DNA of 64,000 nucleotides from Alphaproteobacteria bacterium (GCA_002690045.1 NZDE01000010.1:124001-188000); one strand, 5' to 3'; counted from the first letter of the stretch, positions 25,689 through 35,195 are shown. Notes: generated by a model from the letters alone, not told the origin. A program made the numbers and translations.

Positions 25689-26675
25689 ATGAGTTTAACC
25701 GTTCCACAAGATAATATGCAGTATTTACAGTCTCTTAGCCATCGCGCAGGGGCTGAGGTCAATAATGCTGTGCGTGTTGCCAGTAATGCCACGGGGGTAG
25801 ATTTTGCCTATTTATTGGAACAAGCTGCCGTGGAGAGTAGTTTTGATACCGATGCTGCGGCAAAAACGAGCTCAGCGCGCGGGCTGTTTCAGTTTATTGA
25901 ATCAACATGGCTTAATACTGTGCGTGAGCATGGTGAGAAATATGGTCTAGCTAAAGAAGCGGCCGCAATTAATGAAAAAGGCGGTGTCGACGATGCAGAC
26001 ACGCGCCGCGCCATTTTGGATTTACGTAATGACCCTAAAATCGCCTCGCTAATGGCGGCTGAATTGGCCGCGGATAATAAAGCCTATCTTGAAAAGCATT
26101 ATGATGGGGAGATTGGCAGCACAGAGCTATATATGGCGCATTTCTTAGGCGCGGGGAACGCTGCGGCCTTTTTGAATGCGGCGAAGGATACACCATATGC
26201 GGCGGCGGCAGATATATTCCCGAAGGCGGCAATGGCGAACCGTAATGTATTTTATGATAAGCAGAGCGGTACGCCAAAGAGTGTCGCAGAGGTCTATAGC
26301 TATTTTGATGAGAAATTTAGCGCAGATGATATAGAGAGTAAGGTCGCAGAGGCGGCGGATATACCACGCCGAAGCAAGCAGCCTTTGCGCGATTTTATAG
26401 GGCAAATGCCATTTGAAGCTGATGTCGCGCGTGCCCGTGCGCTGGGTGCAATTGTCGCGGATAGCTTGAATAATCAAACAGCCACAAGTCTGTCGGATGA
26501 TAATCAGGGTAAAGTTAGCTTTAATATAGACCCAAGCCGATCCTTGTTTGAACAATTACAGTATCGCCATTATATTCCACAGAAGCAGAGCGCGGCGGTG
26601 GAGTTACCTGTGCCGCAAACCCTTTCTGGCTATAGTAATGAAGATTATTTGTCCTTATTTACGGACAAGGTCTAA
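25689..26675 (+). CDS. Lytic transglycosylase-like (SLT) protein
   Basis: 328 residues. Residues about 30-165 form a goose-lysozyme/SLT-like domain with catalytic E49 in QAAVESSFD and the family motif SSARGLFQFIESTW (61-74), then YMAHFLGAGNAAAFL. It would cleave peptidoglycan between MurNAc and GlcNAc. No signal peptide is seen, unlike most housekeeping transglycosylases. Export could be through a flagellar or other specialised route, or it may be a cell-wall-active protein of phage origin. AGGAT precedes the ATG. Confidence 0.82.
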   Translation: MSLTVPQDNMQYLQSLSHRAGAEVNNAVRVASNATGVDFAYLLEQAAVESSFDTDAAAKTSSARGLFQFIESTWLNTVREHGEKYGLAKEAAAINEKGGVDDADTRRAILDLRNDPKIASLMAAELAADNKAYLEKHYDGEIGSTELYMAHFLGAGNAAAFLNAAKDTPYAAAADIFPKAAMANRNVFYDKQSGTPKSVAEVYSYFDEKFSADDIESKVAEAADIPRRSKQPLRDFIGQMPFEADVARARALGAIVADSLNNQTATSLSDDNQGKVSFNIDPSRSLFEQLQYRHYIPQKQSAAVELPVPQTLSGYSNEDYLSLFTDKV

Positions 26676-26715
26676 ATCACTATCTCATTGAATGTAAAAA
26701 AATCTCTTATTATAT

Positions 26716-26744
26716 TTGACATAAATTAAAACTGGGCGTATATT
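26716..26744 (+). promoter_or_regulatory. Near-consensus sigma-70 promoter
   Basis: TTGACA (26716-26721), 17-base spacer, TATATT (26739-26744); start near 26751, 20 bases before the ATG at 26772. Confidence 0.7.
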
Positions 26745-26771
26745 CTGTTGCGGTGCAATAGGAGGTGTAAA

Positions 26772-28427
26772 ATGAGTAAAAAGCAGGACCATCCGCTGTC
26801 TCATTTCCATGACCGTATAACGGATATAACAAGTCGATTTTCTTTTACCCATCATCCGGTTCCGGATCAAAATGGTTTAATTGTCACGCCGCAAGGTTTT
26901 GGGCGTCCATTTTTCCATCGTGAAACGAATACGGTTGGGGTGTTGTTTTCTAAAACAGCCAATAACTTAGAAGGCCGCCGTTTGGCGGATGGGCGTATTG
27001 TCGCGACTAAGGAACAAATGGAGCGCTGTTATATATTTGCAGCGCGCCGCGCAAAGGGCGATGTTAATGCGCCGTTAAAAGACCGGTCGAATGAACATAC
27101 TATGCGCCGTGAATTGCGTGAAGATTTTGATATTACACGCCGTGAGTTAGGCAAGAAAAGCCGTAAGCATTTTACCTTATATGGCGCGGATAATTTATAT
27201 ACAAATGGCCGTCACGCATATGAACTTATAAAGCAAAGAAATGGCGGTTTTGCCGTTGTTCTACATTTATCGACACGCCGTAAGGACGGTAGTTTTATAC
27301 CGTTTGATATTAATGATAAATCTTTGCGCGGTAAATTTTCTTACGCATCAAAAACAATTGGGCGCTTTAAGGGTGAAAACCAAGCGCGCCGTTTTGTTAG
27401 CCAGCATTGGCATGAATTATCGGCGCAGCTTTGGGAAGGTAAAAATATCTTCCTGAATAGTGGCTTATCCATGGCGGGTAAAAAATTAATGGCAGATTTT
27501 GTCAATGTCTCGCTTGATAAGGGCGGGCGTATCGCCACGGCGACCAGCATTGTCGGCGGTATTTTTGCGACAAAATATGCAATGGCGGTTGATGCACATG
27601 CCGGCTTAATGGCCGTTGGCGGGGCAATTGGTGCGGGTTTGCTATCAACGCTTATTCATACGGCCGTACATTTGCCTGTTGAGTTTGGCGTTGATGAATA
27701 TGTTGGTGCGCGCCGCCGTGCGAAGGAGTTGAAAACAAAGCAAGATATTGACGCGTTTGATTATAATGTCGATGTGTCCGACCATTTCAAAATCCAAACA
27801 GCAGATAACCTTGCTAAACTTTGTCCGCATGTGGATTTAGACCGTTTCAAGGCGAGTGAGTTTGAGTTCCTATCACTTGATGAATTTGATTTGCGTAAAG
27901 ACCGCGAACAAACACAAGAAAACCTGCAGGCAACTGTGCTTGCAGGCTATTTAATGTTTGGCGGGCAGCGCGGCATTCCATCCGAGGCATTTATAGCCGA
28001 TAATAAAACAGAGGTTCGTGCCTTCCATAGTGGCGTGGTGCGCTATATGCATGAAAAAGATAATGGCAAAATTGTCGTTTTCGCGCAGTATCGTAAAGAT
28101 TTATGCACGAATGAGAATTTGCGCGTGCCGCAGCAATATATTGACCAGTTTGAAGGCCAAATTGTCCGTCTTGAATATGACCGCATGGCAGACACTTTTG
28201 GCGAAGGTTTGGTGCAAGACGTTACGCCTGTATCTTATCAAGATATGATGCGCGAGGTTGAAACCGAAAACCTGTTCAAAAATTATGACGGGCTAAGCTG
28301 GACAACTAAACAAGCTACGCTTGAAGGCATTATGGGCACGTTTGCTGATACGTCATCATATGCTCATTTACGTGGCCGTACTCATTTAGCTGTACGTTCA
28401 AGTCTTAAAGCGGTTGATCCCGTTTAA
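26772..28427 (+). CDS. Hypothetical protein with a central membrane hairpin
   Basis: 551 residues from the ATG that follows a textbook AGGAGGTG. Charged, Arg/Lys-rich N-terminal 240 residues without recognised motif. At about 255-300 there are two adjacent hydrophobic stretches rich in Gly/Ala (TSIVGGIFATKYAMAV, then GLMAVGGAIGAGLLSTLI), probably a membrane hairpin. The C-terminal domain is soluble and acidic. I do not recognise a family. It has a strong promoter of its own and no partner gene on the same strand. Its stop overlaps the convergent adenylate kinase gene by 4 bases. Confidence 0.65.
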   Translation: MSKKQDHPLSHFHDRITDITSRFSFTHHPVPDQNGLIVTPQGFGRPFFHRETNTVGVLFSKTANNLEGRRLADGRIVATKEQMERCYIFAARRAKGDVNAPLKDRSNEHTMRRELREDFDITRRELGKKSRKHFTLYGADNLYTNGRHAYELIKQRNGGFAVVLHLSTRRKDGSFIPFDINDKSLRGKFSYASKTIGRFKGENQARRFVSQHWHELSAQLWEGKNIFLNSGLSMAGKKLMADFVNVSLDKGGRIATATSIVGGIFATKYAMAVDAHAGLMAVGGAIGAGLLSTLIHTAVHLPVEFGVDEYVGARRRAKELKTKQDIDAFDYNVDVSDHFKIQTADNLAKLCPHVDLDRFKASEFEFLSLDEFDLRKDREQTQENLQATVLAGYLMFGGQRGIPSEAFIADNKTEVRAFHSGVVRYMHEKDNGKIVVFAQYRKDLCTNENLRVPQQYIDQFEGQIVRLEYDRMADTFGEGLVQDVTPVSYQDMMREVETENLFKNYDGLSWTTKQATLEGIMGTFADTSSYAHLRGRTHLAVRSSLKAVDPV

Positions 28428-28984
28428 GGCTTAATGTTCAGCGCTAGGCAAATGTCTTTGGTGACTTCGGCAATTGGTTTTGTGCCGTCAATTTCAATTA
28501 ATTGACCTGCTTGGCGGTAATGCTCAATCAGCGGCAAAGTTTTGCTGTTATAGTCGGCAAGGCGCTTTTTGAGGACTTCTGGTTTATCATCAGCGCGGCC
28601 GCGTAGGGCAAGGCGCTTATAAAGCTCTGCATCTGGAACATCAATATGGATGGCCTTGTCAAAAACAAGGTTTGTGCGCTTCATAATGTCATCAAGTGTT
28701 GCAATTTGCCCTAAGTGACGTGGGTAGCCATCAAGGATAACGCCATTTTGGCAATCTGCCTGGTTTAGGCGGTCTTCTAATACTTGGTTGACGATGGCTT
28801 CGGATGCAAATTGGCCTTTTGCCATGGTTTTCTTGATGGCGTCAGCTATTGCATCACTGCCGTTCATGCGGTCGCGAAGTAAATCGCCTGTGCTGACATG
28901 TGCCCATGTGGTGCGCAGTGAAATTTCTTTGGCTTGTGTACCTTTACCAGAAAGTGGCGGCGCGATAAGTGTGATAACGCTCAT
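28424..28984 (-). CDS. Adenylate kinase-like nucleoside monophosphate kinase, short LID form
   Basis: 186 residues, the length of bacterial adenylate kinases without the zinc/LID insertion. Family motifs: VSTGDLLRDRM (AMP site), VILDGYPRHLGQ, and RLADYNSKTLPLIEHY. The P-loop reads APPLSGKGTQ rather than GxPGxGKGTQ: the first and second glycines are replaced by Ala and Leu, while GKGT is intact. The catalytic Lys is kept but phosphate-loop geometry may differ. It is not in a ribosomal-protein operon, where the housekeeping adk often sits, so it may be a second copy with another NMP specificity. Confidence 0.8.
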   Translation of the reverse strand: MSVITLIAPPLSGKGTQAKEISLRTTWAHVSTGDLLRDRMNGSDAIADAIKKTMAKGQFASEAIVNQVLEDRLNQADCQNGVILDGYPRHLGQIATLDDIMKRTNLVFDKAIHIDVPDAELYKRLALRGRADDKPEVLKKRLADYNSKTLPLIEHYRQAGQLIEIDGTKPIAEVTKDICLALNIKP

Positions 28985-29235
28985 GTGATGTCTCCCTATA
29001 TGTATTTATTCTTATGTTTTTACCAATATCATTTTAGGCGTATATGTCAAGCCGCCACATAGGGGGGGGCGGGTGTGGACAATAGCTATCAAAGTGTGAA
29101 AAAAACTGGATTTTTTTCTGAGGATTTTGTAAAGTTCGCGGTATTAGGGAAAACATGGATATTTAAACTCAGGCACGCGCCGCGCTTTAGCAGGCTTTGC
29201 TGTGCGCTTTGGGGAATTATAATTAAGCTTTGGGT

Positions 29236-31434
29236 ATGAAAATGAATATTAAAACAGCCGCCAAAACACAAAAACAAAATAGTATGAAGGGGCTCGCTTC
29301 ATCTGAAAATGACGGCAATACCAAAACGTTAAAACCCGCGAATGGCCGTAATTTACCGATGGGCATGGGCACAGATAAAACTGCCTATATCATTAAATTG
29401 CTAGATACCGTATCACAGCAGCTACGCCGCTCAGAAACAGAGCGCGAATTGCTGTGGAAAGAGCTTGAAGAAACACGCCGCTTGCTTAGTGCTGTTGATG
29501 AGCGTACAGGCAAGTACGAAAAGTCATATAATTTCATCCGCCAAGAAGTTGAACGCACACAACAAGAAAGTTTAACATTTATTGAGCAGCTTAATATTGT
29601 TGAAGGCCGTGCATTAAACGCGGTTGAGAAACTTGAAAGCATTAGCGAGGAAAATGCACGTTTGACACATTCTGTTGAACGTCTGGCGCAAGACAAAACA
29701 CGTTTAAACCGTAAAGTAAATATTATTGAAGAAGCCGTAACCTCAACACGTGAAGCGCTTGAAGCTAAGGCGCTTGTCCTCTTGACGGATAAAGCAATTG
29801 CGCATCAATCATCATATCCGTCAGTGGATGCGGCAAATATTTATGCGGATCATAATGATGTGACACCTGCAAAAACGCCAGAAGCCCTAGTTGATGAAGA
29901 AACAGCAAAAATCAAAAAGCGCTTATTTGGCGGTGCATCTATAACGGTGCTTATGATTTTGGGTGTTGCGTCCGTTTGGGGCTTTAGTCATTTTGGTCTA
30001 TCACTGCAAAATAAGGTTGCTTCGGTCGCGCCAGAATACACATCATCAGCTGCACCATCTTATGACACTGGCTATAGCGCTCAAACGCAAACATATCAGC
30101 GTGGCTCATTGGCGGGTGCTGCTGAGTATGAAGCCTTTAGCGAAGTTGTAGAAGATACAGTAGAAGCAAATGATGGTGATATTAATTCAGTCGCGGATAT
30201 GATGAATGCGTTAGAGCCATCGGCGGATGTTGTTGAAAAAATCACGCCTGCTGCTGATGTTAAAGAAGCGCCTGTGCCTGAAGTGAAGGCTGAGACTGTG
30301 GCGGCAACGCCTGTAACAGAGGCTAAGGCTGTACAAACTGCATCAGCGCCAGTACAGGAAACAGTCGTTGTTGCACAAAGTCCCGCGCCAAAATCGGTTA
30401 GTCTTTCTGGTGATGCGCTTAAACGTCAATTGGATAAGCTAGAACAAGATGCTGTTGCGAAAGCGTTTCCTTCTAAAGAGCTCGGCGCGTTAGCAAGCCG
30501 CGCAAAGCCTGATGCGCGTTTGGATGGTTTTGCTAAAGAGATTGAAACAGCGGCCTTTAGCGGTAATCCTGAAGCGCAGCATGATTTAGCTGCACTTTAT
30601 ACGGCTGGGCAAGAAGGCGTTCCGCAAGATTTTGAAAAGGCTTTTTTCTGGTTCACAGAAGCAGGGCGCGAAAATGTAGCGAATGCGCGCTATAACCTTG
30701 GTGTATTATATCAGCAAGGTTTAGGCACATTTAAGAATGTGATGAGCGCCATGGATATGTATCGCAGTGCTGCGTTGCTTGGGCACCCAGAAGCGCAATA
30801 TAACTTAGGTATTGCCTACGCCGAAGGTATTGGTGTGCCGTATTCAATTGAAGCGGCCATACATTATTTTGAGAAATCAGCCGTCATTGGCGTTGCAGAA
30901 TCTGCGTTCAATCTGGGCCTTATATATGAGAATGGCTTGCTTGGCCGTAAAGACAGTAACAAGGCGCTATTCTGGTATAATATGGCAGCAGAACAAGATA
31001 ATATTGAGGCGCAAAATGCGCTTGGCCTGTTAACAACTAAACTTGGCCTATCGGTCAGTGAGGTTCGTGACATTATCACGCTAGAGCAAGATGAAATTCC
31101 TGCGCTTCAGAAGGTTAATCAGGTAAGTGCGGTGGCGAAAAATATGCCAAGAGCCGTGGATACCGTGCGCGCCGTGCAGCCATCTGAAAATGAAATCATT
31201 GATGTGCGCGATGTTATGCCTGCGCAAGATGATTATGACTTAATCGCCCCAATACAGCAGCAATTAATGGCGCTGGGGCTATACCCTGGGCCAGCTGACG
31301 GCATTATGGGCCCAATGACGGCAGACGCTATTCGGTCTTACCAAACCATGTTTAACCTAACACCAAACGGTCAAGCTACAGCGCAGCTCGTTGAACATAT
31401 GATGAATAATGTATCATCTGCTGGCGGGCAGTAA
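29236..31434 (+). CDS. PodJ-like polarity protein (coiled coil, TM, Sel1 repeats, peptidoglycan-binding)
   Basis: 732 residues. Layout: a cytoplasmic coiled coil at about 53-188, one membrane helix at about 234-253 (SITVLMILGVASVWGFSHFG), an Ala/Pro/Val-rich linker to about 400, and Sel1-type repeats at about 440-600 (AQHDLAALYTAGQEGVPQDF, ARYNLGVLYQQGLGTFKN, AQYNLGIAYAEGIGVPYS). A C-terminal peptidoglycan-binding domain (QQLMALGLYPGPADGIMGPM) lies in the periplasm. This order is that of the alphaproteobacterial polar organiser PodJ, though the coiled coil is shorter than in Caulobacter. It should mark a cell pole and recruit phosphorelay proteins. The start is uncertain among TTG 29230, ATG 29236 and ATG 29242. 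Confidence 0.75.
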   Translation: MKMNIKTAAKTQKQNSMKGLASSENDGNTKTLKPANGRNLPMGMGTDKTAYIIKLLDTVSQQLRRSETERELLWKELEETRRLLSAVDERTGKYEKSYNFIRQEVERTQQESLTFIEQLNIVEGRALNAVEKLESISEENARLTHSVERLAQDKTRLNRKVNIIEEAVTSTREALEAKALVLLTDKAIAHQSSYPSVDAANIYADHNDVTPAKTPEALVDEETAKIKKRLFGGASITVLMILGVASVWGFSHFGLSLQNKVASVAPEYTSSAAPSYDTGYSAQTQTYQRGSLAGAAEYEAFSEVVEDTVEANDGDINSVADMMNALEPSADVVEKITPAADVKEAPVPEVKAETVAATPVTEAKAVQTASAPVQETVVVAQSPAPKSVSLSGDALKRQLDKLEQDAVAKAFPSKELGALASRAKPDARLDGFAKEIETAAFSGNPEAQHDLAALYTAGQEGVPQDFEKAFFWFTEAGRENVANARYNLGVLYQQGLGTFKNVMSAMDMYRSAALLGHPEAQYNLGIAYAEGIGVPYSIEAAIHYFEKSAVIGVAESAFNLGLIYENGLLGRKDSNKALFWYNMAAEQDNIEAQNALGLLTTKLGLSVSEVRDIITLEQDEIPALQKVNQVSAVAKNMPRAVDTVRAVQPSENEIIDVRDVMPAQDDYDLIAPIQQQLMALGLYPGPADGIMGPMTADAIRSYQTMFNLTPNGQATAQLVEHMMNNVSSAGGQ

Positions 31435-31539
31435 TAAAAGCTGTATATGTTTTGGGGCTTTTGCGCCCTAGTGTTGTAAATTTTTATGCTTATTATACTA
31501 TAGCGTGATGTTTCTGCTCGCAACGTCTAGGAGAGTTAT

Positions 31540-33438
31540 ATGCGGTATATTAATGGTTTGGGGCAATATTCTTTATTATTGGCTTCTACGGCCTGTATAA
31601 TGTTGTCGGCCACTAAATCTGTAAACGCGGATCCTGCTGTTTTCTTTGATACAATTCCTGATGGCCGCGCTGAATTTGAAATGCGGGTGAATGATGCTGG
31701 CGGTACATTCACGACGGATGCGTTGAGTGGTTTGGTTTCGAACACAAATAGTTGGGCCAGAACTGGATACACAATTACATCGTCCAACGGGGCAAACCGC
31801 ATTGTAAGTAATGCTGTTTTAAATCCTGCACCATTGGGAAACCCCGGTGGTGATGGGATTAGCATGAATGCGGATGGGTCTGTTACATCTGGCTTAACGT
31901 ACACTTTTAACACAGCCATTAACGGCTTTGGTCTGGACTTGGAAGACTGGGCAACATGTTGTTTTCCGTCGTCCCTTTATATTGCATTTGATGGCGGCGC
32001 ACCCATTTTGATTGGGACAGCGACGCAAAACTCGGATAATCCTGGCGCTGCGGCGGGGCAGGGTGATACGACATTTATTGGGGCGATTGATGATAGTGGA
32101 ACGTTCACGACCGTGACATTTTATGGCACGGGGGCGGGTGACGCGTTATATGGCGGCGGTATTATTTATTATGCTGTCGTGCCATTAGGAGCGTTGTCTG
32201 GGACAATTGCATCTTATACGGATGATGGCGGTACTACGAAGGGCGGCTATCTCGACCAAAACTTACCTGATGGTGTGCGGACGAGCATTATTACTGCCCT
32301 GAATGGCGCTTCTGACGCAGAGGCACAAAAGGTTATTAAGCGTATTTACCCAGTTGGGCAGAGTACTGTAGCGCAGGCAGGTATGAGTGCGGGATTGCAG
32401 GCTATTAACACGACATTTGAGAAGGTGGGAACTGTGCTTGGGCGCTCGGCATCACTTTCAACGACGAATACCGTTCTTGGCTTAAGTCAGGGTGACTTTG
32501 ATGCCGATGGCCTGTATCTTCCATCTTTCGGCGTTAGTGAGGATAACACCTTTGGTGACTTGATGCTGCAATTGTCCTCAACGCCTTATCAAAAATTTGA
32601 TTTAGGCTCTCAGGCTGTATGGATAGAGGGCATTGGCACATTTGCATATGGTGATGAAACAGCGTTGAGCAATAGTTACCATACACTTGGTGCAGGTCTG
32701 GTTGGCGGTTATGAGCATGCACTGAAAGATGACCTGATGCTTGGTTTGATGTTTAGTGGATATACCGCGCGGATTGATTTCGGTAATCAGGCCGGTGATA
32801 CACAGGCTGATTTATATACTCTGGGAGTGTATGGGCAGAAATTGTTGGGGCATACTAAGCTTACGGGACTTTTATCTGCGGGTTATGGTGAATATCAAGC
32901 GGATCGTAATATTGTTGTTGGAAATGTTGTTAATGAACAAGCCACAGGTGAATATAACAGTTGGAGTGGCAACGCTTCTGTCGGAGCAAGCCGTCTGTAT
33001 GAAACAGATAAGGGCAGTATTGAGCCGTTTTTAAAAGGTAATTTCTCTTATATTATGACTGAAGATTTTACTGAAACAGGTGCTGGCAGTTTCAATATGC
33101 AGGTTGATGAAAATCATCAATCTTCAGTTGGCGTGAATACTGGTGTGACGTGGTTGGTTGATCGTGAGGTAAATGATAAAAATGTGAAGCTCAGCCTTAC
33201 GCCGTATGCTGGGTATCAATGGGAAATTGAGAGCGGTGATAGCGATGTGAGCTTAGCTAGCGCCAGTACAGGGACTACGGTCGAAGGGCGCGAGCTTACA
33301 ACCTTCCAGTTGGGGCTTAATGCGCAGATGGATATAGATCTTGAGAATGGTAGGGATTTTAAATTTGGTGTAAATGCCGGTCGCGATAAATATGAAGAGC
33401 GAGTCGCGCTTTATGTTGGTTTTGGAATGGCGTTTTAA
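31540..33438 (+). CDS. Autotransporter beta-barrel domain protein
   Basis: 632 residues with signal peptide (cleavage after VNA, residue 30). The passenger at about 31-290 is Gly/Thr/Asn-rich beta structure with a cysteine pair (TCCFPS). A helical linker (VAQAGMSAGLQAINTTFEKV) leads into a 12-strand-type barrel from about 360. The last strand, YVGFGMAF, ends in Phe, as needed for Bam-dependent insertion. It likely presents a small passenger on the surface; adhesin or enzyme function is not evident. AGGAGAG precedes the ATG. A (CA)7 tract lies 53 bases after the stop. Confidence 0.85.
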   Translation: MRYINGLGQYSLLLASTACIMLSATKSVNADPAVFFDTIPDGRAEFEMRVNDAGGTFTTDALSGLVSNTNSWARTGYTITSSNGANRIVSNAVLNPAPLGNPGGDGISMNADGSVTSGLTYTFNTAINGFGLDLEDWATCCFPSSLYIAFDGGAPILIGTATQNSDNPGAAAGQGDTTFIGAIDDSGTFTTVTFYGTGAGDALYGGGIIYYAVVPLGALSGTIASYTDDGGTTKGGYLDQNLPDGVRTSIITALNGASDAEAQKVIKRIYPVGQSTVAQAGMSAGLQAINTTFEKVGTVLGRSASLSTTNTVLGLSQGDFDADGLYLPSFGVSEDNTFGDLMLQLSSTPYQKFDLGSQAVWIEGIGTFAYGDETALSNSYHTLGAGLVGGYEHALKDDLMLGLMFSGYTARIDFGNQAGDTQADLYTLGVYGQKLLGHTKLTGLLSAGYGEYQADRNIVVGNVVNEQATGEYNSWSGNASVGASRLYETDKGSIEPFLKGNFSYIMTEDFTETGAGSFNMQVDENHQSSVGVNTGVTWLVDREVNDKNVKLSLTPYAGYQWEIESGDSDVSLASASTGTTVEGRELTTFQLGLNAQMDIDLENGRDFKFGVNAGRDKYEERVALYVGFGMAF

Positions 33439-33491
33439 GATTGGGCGAGTGAGTTGAGTGTGAAGGGCATTAATCGGCCTGCAGAATATGT

Positions 33492-33505
33492 CACACACAC
33501 ACACA
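33492..33505. repeat. (CA)7 dinucleotide tract
   Basis: Seven CA units in the 215-base gap between the autotransporter and the protease gene, about 150 bases upstream of the latter's start. Too short to call a phase-variable switch on its own. Confidence 0.7.
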
Positions 33506-33653
33506 CTTTGGGGACTAGTGCTGCTTTCTTATATTTTAACTTCCTTGAGGCTTGGCAATATATGACTATTTTCGTATGGGGGAATGCCATATAGTTATTT
33601 ACATAATTTTTTGATCGTGTTAGTATCACCTACATTAATATCAGGTGGTAAGT

Positions 33654-34529
33654 ATGCGGTTTCGTAATTTAGCTACAGCAGGCATTGGTTTAGTTATGGC
33701 GTTTAATGTCATGGCAGATTATCAGCGCTATGAAAATCCGCATGGTGCGGAGCTAAATCTACAGGATGACCAGTATTCTTATAATAAAGTTTCAGCGTTA
33801 TATGACCATAGTTTGGCTTATGCTTGGGAATATGGTCTCTCTTTACAGCGTGCCTTGGCATTTGAAAAGTCCGACCAAGTCCTTGAGCTAAAAACACGTA
33901 TTGATGCGGATATGCGTGCCCCGAAAAAAGTACAAATCCTTGCGGATTGGTACGCGTCTTTTGAAGATGTACGGGGAGTGGGGCGTGAGGAAATGCTCAA
34001 CACTGTAGATAAGATCATTAATGACAGAATAGTAGAAGCCAAGGATATTGAGAGTTCAGGGCGAGATGATTATTTCTCAACACCATATGAGACGATCACG
34101 CGTGGAAATGGTGACTGTGAAGATTATGCCATATTGAAATATTTCACATTAAAGCATTTGGGCTATCCAGAAGAAGATTTGCGCGTTGTGTTCATGCATA
34201 AACATGCAAGCCTATTGGCGCTGAATGAAAACGGCATGCCCGTTCATTTGGATAATAATGAGATGTTTTCTCAGCGTGCTCCAAAATATTTCTATGTTGC
34301 GGATTCAATGCTGCCATATATGATGTTTAACTTTACGGATGATGGTATCCATATGATGCAGAAAACTGCGAATGAGCCGCTACTTTATAAGGGTGTCTTT
34401 ACTACAGATGATAAGCTTGTGCTTGGCGGCGGTGCGCTTTGTATATTATTGAGCGTAGGAATAGGGGCTATCCGTTGGCGACAAATTAGTAGGGCGCAGC
34501 AATCTGGTCACGCTACGCCTCATATCTGA
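33654..34529 (+). CDS. Bacterial transglutaminase-like cysteine peptidase (BTLCP/DUF920) with C-terminal membrane anchor
   Basis: 291 residues. Signal peptide or N-terminal helix (cleavage about MADYQ). The Cys-His-Asp protease core has C155 in GNGDCEDYAILK, H182/H184 in FMHKHASLL and an Asp in VHLDNN, as in the LapG family of periplasmic proteases that release adhesins in c-di-GMP-controlled systems. Unlike LapG it ends with a membrane helix (VLGGGALCILLSVGIGAIRW, about 255-276). No LapD gene is adjacent, but PleD and another GGDEF gene are within 6 kb. ATG 33654 follows AGGTGG by 5 bases; a GTG three codons earlier is less likely. Confidence 0.82.
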   Translation: MRFRNLATAGIGLVMAFNVMADYQRYENPHGAELNLQDDQYSYNKVSALYDHSLAYAWEYGLSLQRALAFEKSDQVLELKTRIDADMRAPKKVQILADWYASFEDVRGVGREEMLNTVDKIINDRIVEAKDIESSGRDDYFSTPYETITRGNGDCEDYAILKYFTLKHLGYPEEDLRVVFMHKHASLLALNENGMPVHLDNNEMFSQRAPKYFYVADSMLPYMMFNFTDDGIHMMQKTANEPLLYKGVFTTDDKLVLGGGALCILLSVGIGAIRWRQISRAQQSGHATPHI

Positions 34530-34532
34530 ATT

Positions 34533-35195
34533 TTAGCGGACTAAACGCAGAGCTTCATTCGGATAACGCGCGATAAAGTCTTCATCTAGCTCATCTGACC
34601 CACTCATTAAATGGTAAACTATACCGCCATAGATCATGTCGACCGCCATTGCGGTGTCTAAATCTTTACGGAAGGCGCCGGCGTTTTTGCCGGTTTCGAT
34701 GATTTCGGCAAGGTTTTCTTCGTGGACGAGCATAAAGCTTTCGTAATAACTGCCAAGTGCGTCTGGGCTCGCTTGTGCTTGTGCCATCATTTCGATGATG
34801 ACCTTACCGTTACGTCCGCGTAGAAGGCGTAGGAATCGTTCCAATTGCCACAACAAGCGCTCACCCGCTGATTTGTGAACGGGCTGCGGTACATTTGCGC
34901 CATTCGCGTTGATGGCTTCGAGGATGAGGGCGATTTTATCTGGCCACCAACGGTAAATTGTTGTTTTGCCAACGCCTGCTTTTTTTGCGATGGCTTCGAT
35001 GGAGAGGTCAGAGGCTTGTTTGTGCAGCAACATGCGGTTCACGGCATTAACAATGGCCTTGCGTGATTTCTCTGAACGCGGACGACCGACTTTGCGCGCA
35101 GGTTTTTCATCCTTCGCTTTTGCGGTTTTTTTAGGTTGTTCATCACGAATAACGTCTGCCAAAGCGGATGCACGGGCGTTTGCGGCGCTGCTCAT
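34533..35195 (-). CDS. TetR family transcriptional regulator
   Basis: 220 residues. A basic, Lys-rich N-terminal extension (KKTAKAKDEKPARKVGRPR) precedes the helix-turn-helix at about 60-95 (LSIEAIAKKAGVGKTTIYRW), then a helical ligand domain. GRPR is a minor-groove-binding hook common before such motifs. The ATG at 35193-35195 is 7 bases from GGAGAAA; ATGs further upstream would include that Shine-Dalgarno in the coding region. It stands 3 bases from the stop of the convergent protease gene. Confidence 0.88.
   Translation of the reverse strand: MSSAANARASALADVIRDEQPKKTAKAKDEKPARKVGRPRSEKSRKAIVNAVNRMLLHKQASDLSIEAIAKKAGVGKTTIYRWWPDKIALILEAINANGANVPQPVHKSAGERLLWQLERFLRLLRGRNGKVIIEMMAQAQASPDALGSYYESFMLVHEENLAEIIETGKNAGAFRKDLDTAMAVDMIYGGIVYHLMSGSDELDEDFIARYPNEALRLVR

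Noticed and set aside
25689-26675. Prophage lysin as a sign of a prophage
   Set aside because: No integrase, capsid, tail or other phage gene nearby; a lone transglycosylase-like gene is not enough.
29064-29075. Run of eight G with nearby C blocks as a G-quadruplex or regulatory site
   Set aside because: Only one long G run; nothing else supports it.
33492-33505. (CA)7 tract as a phase-variation switch
   Set aside because: Too short, outside any coding frame and outside a recognisable promoter spacer; kept only as a repeat.
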